64,000 nucleotides of DNA from Azolla caroliniana (Eukaryota > Polypodiophyta). Location of the stretch: positions 12,338,001 through 12,402,000 of the forward strand of contig JBHGNT010000005.1 in assembly GCA_043228905.1 (NCBI GenBank). Direction: 5' to 3'. Positions 57,590 through 64,000 of this stretch are shown piece after piece (position 1 is the first letter of the stretch; each line of letters starts with the position of its first letter). The translations under genes were made by a program, and so were the position numbers. A model generated the notes under the pieces. It did not search any database and was not told the origin of the DNA. It saw only the letters and a program-made list of their open reading frames with translations.

Positions 57590-58425
57590 TGTCATGCCTC
57601 TCGGCGCCGGATCGTTATGTGAGTCGGGTGGGAACCGCTGGGGTTTTGGACTAGGAGAAAGGAGATCGTGAGATAGAGATTAATTATGAGTAGATAGCAA
57701 AGAGAAAGATAAGAAACTCGTGAATCACATGAGTATACTATATTAATTGGTACTTAGGTTGTTAAGGAAGAAGTAGATGCATAAATCATGAATCCCACGA
57801 ATAATTTTTATATTGATCAATACTTAATCCAAAAAAATAACCAACCCTTATACATCTTTCTCTCCTCCTTATATAAGGACGGGAGAGGCTAAGCATAACT
57901 TCTTGCTTTTCTAAAGTGTTCATACCCTCTAAATTTGCATGCTTTACTTTTCCTACTACGATTTCCTAAATTTAGCATTCATGCCCGCTAGATGTGCATG
58001 TGTAATTTTATTAGTGTACATATAAATAAAGTTTTCACGCATTCTAAAAATGCATGACCTACCTTTTAATAAAGGTAGGCGAAAATAAAGGTTTTATACG
58101 TATTAAATCTATATTTGAAACACTCAGAATAAGTTAGTATAATGGTAAGGCTGGAGTTTGTTTGCGTGGAGGTGCAGTGTTTGAATCTTGCCCTATGCAC
58201 GTAACATAAATTTTAATGTTTCTTTTATTTACAATTGTGTCTCTTCATCCTGTAAGAGACTCTCACCGGCCTTCTTCATCCAGCTCTTCCTTGCCGATTC
58301 CTCCTTGCCGGTTTACCGATTCCTCCTTGCCGGTTCCTCTTCGTCCGGTTCTCACCGGGTATTTCATTCTCTATTCGGATGGACAAAATGCAATTTCTAC
58401 GTAGTGTGTAAATTACACTATGACA
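57590..58425 (-). repeat. Element D 5' LTR
   Basis: Starts TGTCATGCCTCTCGG and ends ACACTATGACA. It matches 51070-51927 throughout, with about 26 substitutions and one missing 22-bp unit in the TTGCCGG tandem stretch. Confidence 0.9.
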
Positions 58426-59190
58426 ACGTCTCGACTTACTCGAGATTTTCGAGTTGAGGGGTTGTAGCACTTGTACCCCTTTTGCTCCAGTGAGTATCCT
58501 ACAAGGATACATTTCTCCGACTTCGGGTCGAGCTTTTGACGCTTCTCGTCGGGGATGTGCACGTACGCAATGGAGCCGAATATCCGAACATGTGATAGGT
58601 TCGGCTTCTTTCCGAAGAATCTTTCGTGTGGAGTGACCTCGTGCAGGCCGGATGTTGTGCACTGGTTCATTAGGTAGATGGCCGTATTTGCAGCTTCGGC
58701 CCAATAAGACTTGGGCATATGCTTCTCATTCATCATTGCTCGCGCTACTTCGAGGATGTGCCGATTTTTGCGCTCGGCTACCCCGTTTTGTTGTGGAGTG
58801 TGTCGGCAAGTGAATTCTCGCTGAATTCCTTCCTTTCAGAGATACGTTGTGAAATCGTTCGAGAAGTATTCCTTGCCGCCATCCAATCGAAGACAACGTA
58901 CATGTCGGCCTGTGGCTTTCTTGACTTCATTCTTGAATTTTTGGAGGTGTCCGAACACTTCGCTCTTTTGGCGCATCGGATAGATCCAAGTGTGCCTAGA
59001 AAAGTCGTAGATGAAGAGCACCTAATATCGGCATCCGCCAAATGTTGCTGTTTGAGTCGCACCCCATACATCGGAATGAATTACGTCGAGTACGCCTTTG
59101 CTCACGTTCCGCTCCTTCGGAAATGGGCGTCGGTGTTGCTTGCCGAATTGGCACGCTTCGCATACACCTTCAATCTCCTTCTCTTTGGGA
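58426..59190 (-). pseudogene. Element C pol: integrase, split by element D
   Basis: The C-terminal integrase part (58426-58736) has NTAIYLMNQC, ERFFGKKPNLSHVRIFG, KCILVGYS, KGYKCYNP and SRVSRDVV, and stops at the LTR of D. The core is at 58778-59071 in shifted frames (FIYDFSRHTWIYPM; LRLDGGKEYFS). The continuation beyond D is at 50902-51069. Confidence 0.78.
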
Positions 59191-60287
59191 TGTCATATGG
59201 TTCGAGGCTCTGGAGTCAACAAACCATACGTCCTCCGGATTGAGGGCACTAGTTGAGGTAGAGGCCGACATAGAATTTGCTCTATGTTTCATCATGAACA
59301 TTCCTCCACGGTCAGAGTTGTATGCGTACATTCCGCCATGATCCTCATAGTCGGAGTTGTGCCCGTACATTCCGCTATACTCTTCGTAGTCGGAATTGTG
59401 CGCGTAATTCGTGAGTTGTTGGCTTGTGGAAGCCGATTCACGCATCTTCTTTCGGCACTCTTCTTCATGGTGGCCGAGCTTTCCGCAATATCCGCATTCG
59501 GTTGCGTTTTGACAGCTCGGGCCGGAATGGAAGCTCCCCTTCTTGCGAAGGTTCCTCGTTGGCTTCCATTTTGCGGCCGAAATTGGGAGTTGTTATTGTA
59601 GGTCGGACCTCGTCCGCCTTGTCCTTGGCCGAATCGGCCTCTCGATCGTCCGCGTCCTCTTCCTCCGTTCGAGTGCGTGTAGAGCATGTGGCCTTCCGAC
59701 TCATTGCTCCTTGTACGCACGTGGTTTTCTTCGACCAATAGCATTGATTGGAGCTCGAAGAAGGAGGGAGATTTCTCCCGTGCTAGAATGGCGGTTCGCA
59801 TCGCGCTGAACCGTGGTGCGAGGCCGCCAAGGCATATTTGCACCATCTCATCCTCATCTATACTTACGCTTATTGAGCTAAGCGAGTCGCAAAGCTCCTT
59901 GATCTTCAAGGTGTATGTCATGATGGACATGTCCCTTTGTTGAATGTTGTTCAACTCTTGGTGGAATTGAAGCTTCCTCGTGGTCGTGTTGGCGGCGAAA
60001 ATCTTTCGTAGATTTTCCCACGCTTCCTTCGGCGTCTTGGCTTCGCGAATGTAGCCAAGCATGTGATCGTGAACACACGTCGCCAAGCAATACATCATGC
60101 GGCTTGCGGCTTGCTTCCATGTCGTGTATCCGGGAGCCGCTTCGGCAGGTCGGTCTTCATGCGCTCCTTTGATGTAGCTCCAATAGCCTTGTCCGACAAT
60201 GTATTGGTGCATCTTGTACTCCCAAGATGCGAAGTTGTTTTGATCCAACTTCTCAGTAGGGAGAGCGCTCCCCATTTGAGTATTCAT
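59170..60287 (-). pseudogene. Element C gag and protease, with deletion
   Basis: Gag is open from M 60287: LDQNNFASWEYKMHQYIV, MMYCLATCVHDHMLG, EMVQICLGGLAPRFSAM and a Gly/Arg-rich GRGRGRSRGRFGQGQGG tract. A frameshift falls before the zinc knuckle (CGYCGKLGHHEEEC in the next frame, near 59460-59500). The protease site reads FVDSRASNHMT, with Arg in place of the catalytic-loop Gly. About 350 bp that element B has between protease and GAG-pre-integrase are deleted at about 59190. Confidence 0.8.
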
Positions 60288-60440
60288 TATGTCGATTCTT
60301 CTTCTTCTTCTTCTTCTTCTCTCTTTGAATACGAGCTATGTAGCGAAGCTACGATAGCGATGAGGCGGTTCTTGGTTGTCGGCGTGGAGCACAACACATG
60401 ATCACGATGAGGCGAATGGGCTAGATCGAGCTACCAAATC

Positions 60441-60843
60441 GCTCTGATACCATGTAAAGAATCAAGAGATGGATTCTTGTGAAGCGGAAGAGATATGAGT
60501 TATGTGTGTGTATGAGAGAGAGAGAGAGTGAGAGAGACAAGGAATAAGACACAGAGAATACACAAGGTAAAAGTATATTAACAAAGGAGAAAGACTCAAC
60601 ATTGTACAAGGTGGGAGGAGGGTGCTTTATGTAGTCACCCTCTCTCTTCATTAACTACAAGACTCATGGAGCATGGGGAATGTGAAAGCTCATAAGTTAT
60701 GTGTCATAGAATATGATTCTATGACTCATACTAAATGCTAGAATACAAGGTGGTGACATAATGGTGACTCTTGACCGTTGGAGTGTCTCTTCACTCTCAA
60801 GGTGAGTTCACACACTAGACCAAGTTGAGCTTGATTCTCAACA
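60441..60843 (-). repeat. Element C PBS and 5' LTR
   Basis: PBS complement GCTCTGATACCA at 60441-60452, LTR 60453-60843. It differs from the left LTR mainly by CG/CA changes. Confidence 0.9.
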
Positions 60844-61553
60844 ACACGCATAAATAATGAGTGACCACAACGCTTACCTACACCATCACCAGGAAATACA
60901 TGGAAGAAATCAATGAGCATAGACATTGGCTTAGCAGATTCTCTACATACCCAATGTAATGTCATTGACCACCCATCAAAGGTAATTGCAAAACGTGAAT
61001 CGAGTGTAGACAAAAAACTTATAACTATTTGACGAATGACAACATACATTTGCAATATTGATCGTTTTAAAGTACGTGCTGACTTAAGCACATACCCTGG
61101 TAAGACATCACGCATGAATTGTTTAAAACCTAAGGACTCAACATGCACATGAGGCAACATTTCTGTGATTATATATTTTGTTATAGAGCTATCAATTTTC
61201 TTCTCGAATGTACGAGATATTAGAAGCTTAGACGTATCTATAGGATGTTGGATCACAGACATTGTATTCATACGTGAGGAACTATGTGGCTGAGATGTGC
61301 TAGTAATGTGATGTTTTTCTAATAAATGTTTTGTAAGAGTACCCGTGGATGTATTATTTGACCAAGAAATAGAGCAATGAGAGCATCGACGATGGGGCAC
61401 ACTGTTATCTGTGATATTTATAGTGTGTTGGTCTGTCCATGAAGTTCGTAGTCTCTTTAATTTGCCTTTACATGTGTTACTTGTTGAAGCTGAGGCAATT
61501 GAATTTGGGGATGATATAGTGTTCAATAAAGGGGCGTTCACACTTGATTCCAT
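60844..61553 (-). pseudogene. hAT transposase, N-terminal part
   Basis: The minus-strand frame from ATG 61553 contains a BED-type zinc finger (RCSHCSISW...LTKHLLEKHH, ligands C-x2-C...H-x4-H) at about residues 55-82, then HPIDTSKLLISRTFEKKID, TEMLPHVHVESLGFKQFM and the first catalytic region RFAITFDGWS (the conserved D in FDGWS). It ends where element C inserted at 60843; the C-terminal half is at 46100-47734. The open frame continuing into the copia LTR is not part of the protein. Confidence 0.85.
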
Positions 61554-62819
61554 GTTCTATAAGGAATTAGAAAATTGTATCGGACTAAAGGAAGTCATAA
61601 TTAGTGATATAATAAGATGATATGCATAAAATCAAGGGCACAGATTACTCACGATATTGAAGGAGATTCAAAAGAACTATATAAATCTAAATGTTTAAGG
61701 AGTCATCCAAAACCAAGAGATTATGTTTGATTCTACTATAACCAAAGCATTTCCATGTACTGATACTTCTACTATAGCCAAAACATATAGAAAATCAATC
61801 TTCCAATTCTATAAAATTTTTTCATGAATTCAATTTTAGAATTCTCAAGCTATGTTTCCTAAGGATTTGTATTTATTTATTTTGGTGTCACAACAAAGTT
61901 GTTGAACCAACTAAATCATCAGAATGCAAGAAAGTGGGAAGGAGGTAAAGGCAACCATGCAGTCCCCTTATCTTAGGATGATTCCAAAGGCTTTTTAGCA
62001 TCGAATATTTTGTATTCATTTTCCAAGGATATAAACAAATATAGGATGGACAAAGGATCAACATGTGCATGGAATGCATTTAAAAAATCCATTATGTTTT
62101 TAGTCTAAAACATTATCTTCCTAGTTTACACAATTTCCCATTGAAATAAGAAACAAACGAATTAAACATACAACTTACATATGACCCTCCACATGCCTAT
62201 CCACGAGTATTTTATCATTAGGAGACAAACATTTTTTCATCCTATTAAATTAGTTTAAGACATCCATTTTTCCCACATAGTATTGTTGAAATGCAATTTC
62301 TATTGACCATACAAAATGTATATTGATTTCATCATGTGCTCGATCTTCTAATCCTTGCATTAGAATTCAATTTTTAGAAATATCCAAGACAAATAGGCAT
62401 GCTATTAGAGTATTCAAAATATAGATCATTTAGATGATGGGCAAAACATATCTACTTGATGACTGCAAATTACAAAACAAGATTATTGAAAATAGCCTCT
62501 TATTATTAAAAAGTTCATACATAATTGATCAAACATGTCTATTGAGTATTTTGATATAAAGAGGGGTGTACCAACTCAAATTCATAAAAAAAACATTCTA
62601 TCATGTAGTTTTATCCACGTGATTGATTTGTATGTGTTTCCAACAACAAGATTGAAAAGAAGAAGAGAGTCGACAATATGTTTTCGAAGAAGAAGAAGAA
62701 GTAGATCAAGAAGTAGATATGTGTTTTTTAGAAGTTAGGTCAAAATCTACTTTCAATATTTCTGAAATTGATAAATTTAACCTTTAAAATATGCGTTAAA
62801 AGAAAATATTTATAAAACT
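61554..62819. other. hAT 5' non-coding interior
   Basis: AT-rich DNA between the transposase start and the subterminal repeats. A GAA-rich stretch lies near 62656-62705. No coding motif is recognised. Confidence 0.5.
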
Positions 62820-63096
62820 ATCACCCAAATTGTTAAGCCGTTTAAAACCGTTTAAACCGCGGTTTTCAAACCGTTTAAACCGAAACCTTTAAACCGATGA
62901 GGGGTCGAACCAAACCAAACCGAACTGTTGCCCCCTTGAACCAAACCAAAACTGAACCAAAACCGAACCAAACCGTTTATGAAAATCCGAACTTGAACCA
63001 AACCAAACCGAACCATTGAAACCGCTAAACCGTTAACCTGTGGTTTCGTGGTTTGGTTTGGTTCAAACCGAACCACTGTCGATTGTTATGCCTCAC
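62820..63096. repeat. hAT right subterminal repeats, TIR and 8-bp TSD
   Basis: The stretch is dense in AACCG, AAACCG and CCAAACC motifs in both orientations, mirroring 45580-45830. Subterminal clusters of this kind are where hAT transposases bind. The TIR ends at 63088 and TGCCTCAC follows at 63089-63096. Confidence 0.88.
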
Positions 63097-64000
63097 CCCT
63101 TACTACTATAAAAGGGAGTGAGGGGTCACTTTGGAAGGGGTTGCCTATTTTGAGGGAGAGAGGTATACCACTTAGGTCGAGGGTTTCCCATTTCGGTTTT
63201 AGGGTTTCGTTTAGGGTTTCTTCTTCATCTTCTTTACTTGCTTATCCGGTTAGGGTTTTGTTATACCGTTTGGTGCGGCCTATGCACCTTGGTTGTAATC
63301 TTTTGTGAACTCTTAATATAGCTTGTTGATCTTCTTGCCTTGTGGGTGTATCTTGACTCCATCTATTCTATTCTATGTTTATGTCTTTTTCTTTCTCATC
63401 TCCTCTTGAGCTAAACTTCCATTTCTCCTCTACTCCCTAGTCCAAGACCCCTGTGGTCCCACCTAAGATCCTACACGTACTCGCGGAATATCGCGACAAC
63501 GTCGGACCCGTCCCTCTACTCATCGTTCAAAATGTCCATGATGTTCGGCTCCGTCCGTACGACCTGGTCGATTGGCTCCGTAGGTGCTTTGTTGTTCTGC
63601 TCGACTGGCTCCTCCAATTGCGTATCGTCCACTTCACCACGTTCGGTCGGTGTGTGAGTTCCCATGTTGTCAGATTCTGTACTCCGCATGATCAGGGCTG
63701 GTTCCGTTGGTTCGATGTCTGGATCATTCCTCCAAGTTTCTAGTGTGGGCTCTTTAGTCTATGGGCAAGCGGTCGGACGGGGCTCTTCCCTGTCTGTTTC
63801 TTCTGTAGCGTTGACAAGCATAGTGGTCACCTCCAGAGGGTTGTTCGAATTGGGCTGTGCCTCATCTTGTTCGGAGGAATCATTGTCTAGTACCGCAATT
63901 GTCTTCGTCCTTTGCTGTTCACTGCTGACCTCCATTAGCCGGCGGAAAATGTCTTCTTGACTTTCCCCAAAATCTTCCAACAGCTGCGTGAGTGCTTCGA
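63097..64000. other. Unassigned right edge with promoter-like start
   Basis: TATAAAAGGG at 63107-63116 is followed by several AGGGTTT telo-box-like motifs (about 63203-63225 and 63252-63258) and a pyrimidine-rich stretch, which resembles a plant promoter and leader on +. Beyond 63480, frames on both strands (for example 63759-63980 on -, a charged ESQEDIFRRLMEV-type stretch) could belong to a retrotransposon gag entering from the right, but no family motif confirms this. Confidence 0.3.

Larger units (their letters stand above)
51070..58425 (-). mobile_element. Element D: divergent Ty3/gypsy retrotransposon nested in element C
   Basis: LTRs of 858 bp (51070-51927) and 836 bp (57590-58425) bound a gag-protease-RT-RNase H-integrase interior on the minus strand, the Ty3 order. 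The polypurine complement follows 51927 (CACCCCCTC). Next to the right LTR is a possible PBS beginning TGGTGAACCCGAC on the minus strand. The copia C sequence continues on both sides. No clean 5-bp duplication is seen (GAAGT left, ACGTC right). LTRs differ by about 26 substitutions plus a 22-bp indel (3.1%), more than the LTRs of C that enclose it. Confidence 0.9.
47735..60843 (-). mobile_element. Element C: copia inserted in the hAT transposase, itself split by gypsy D
   Basis: LTRs at 47735-48124 (390 bp) and 60453-60843 (391 bp) differ by about three substitutions and one indel (0.8%). Flanks are ACATG (47730-47734) and ACACG (60844-60848), a target duplication with one mismatch. The PBS complement GCTCTGATACCA is at 60441-60452. 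The hAT transposase resumes on both sides. Inside, the copia genes run gag to integrase at 60287-58426 and RT to RNase H at 51069-48390, separated by element D. The interior holds a 660-bp tandem duplication, a protease-region deletion and frame breaks, so C was probably already defective. Confidence 0.92.
45568..63088 (-). mobile_element. hAT DNA transposon (about 4.4 kb) carrying nested retrotransposons
   Basis: The inverted ends are 25 bp with three mismatches: both begin TAACAATCG and share GGTTCGGTTTG. They are bounded by a perfect 8-bp target duplication TGCCTCAC (45560-45567 and 63089-63096), the hAT hallmark. Subterminal regions (45580-45830 and 62820-63080) are packed with AACCG/CGGTT motifs. 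The minus-strand transposase starts near 61553 (BED zinc finger) and ends near 46100, split by copia element C. Removing C and one copy of its target leaves about 4.4 kb, normal for hAT. The transposase is interrupted, so the element is non-autonomous now. Confidence 0.93.

Noticed and set aside
60738-61553. A 271-aa complete transposase
   Set aside because: The last codons run into the LTR of element C; the real protein continued at 47734.

Overview
The window is nuclear DNA from a flowering plant. It holds plant-type LTR retrotransposons primed by initiator tRNA-Met, an hAT transposon, LINE fragments and two intron-bearing plant genes. One encodes a TRICHOME BIREFRINGENCE-LIKE (TBL) polysaccharide O-acetyltransferase-type protein. 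The other encodes a TPR protein resembling Arabidopsis HLB1 (At5g41950). The sequence does not let me name the species.

Layout. (1) 1-19.6 kb is a retrotransposon graveyard. It begins with truncated minus-strand Ty1/copia pieces and LTRs (566-2705). Next is a degenerate minus-strand copia (element A, 2755-13715) whose reverse transcriptase region was split by a young, complete plus-strand copia (4793-10193). The young copia has identical-length 643-bp LTRs that differ at only two positions, a perfect GTACC target duplication and one intact 1357-codon gag-pol frame. A second degenerate minus-strand copia (element B, 14037-19462, target duplication CATTG) splits a Ty3/gypsy integrase remnant. 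(2) 19.6-22.2 kb holds two short LINE 3' ends and a SINE-like head. (3) 22.4-26.4 kb is the TBL gene: three exons on +, with dense microsatellites running from its upstream region into its first exon. (4) 28.4-29.0 kb is a minisatellite. (5) 30.8-39.9 kb is the HLB1-like gene: 14 exons on -, with a solo LTR in its last intron and probably another LTR in intron 7. (6) 40-45.5 kb is low-complexity DNA, a SINE-like head, a truncated LINE, and a truncated copia (element E) abutting the LINE. (7) 45,568-63,088 is one hAT DNA transposon with a perfect 8-bp target duplication (TGCCTCAC) and 25-bp imperfect inverted termini. It is split by copia element C (47735-60843), and C is split in turn by a divergent Ty3/gypsy element D (51070-58425). 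The last ~0.9 kb is unassigned.

Apart from the two cellular genes, almost everything is selfish DNA. Only the 4793-10193 copia looks capable of autonomous transposition. All other element genes carry stops, frameshifts, deletions or interruptions. The most unusual observations are a dating paradox (gypsy D has LTRs about four times more diverged than those of the copia that contains it), a tRNA-like segment inside the LTRs of D, the unusual Ty3 lineage of D, and a 15-bp perfect hairpin in the LTRs of element B that persists in C. LTR differences were counted by eye. Gene names rest on remembered family motifs, not on searches.
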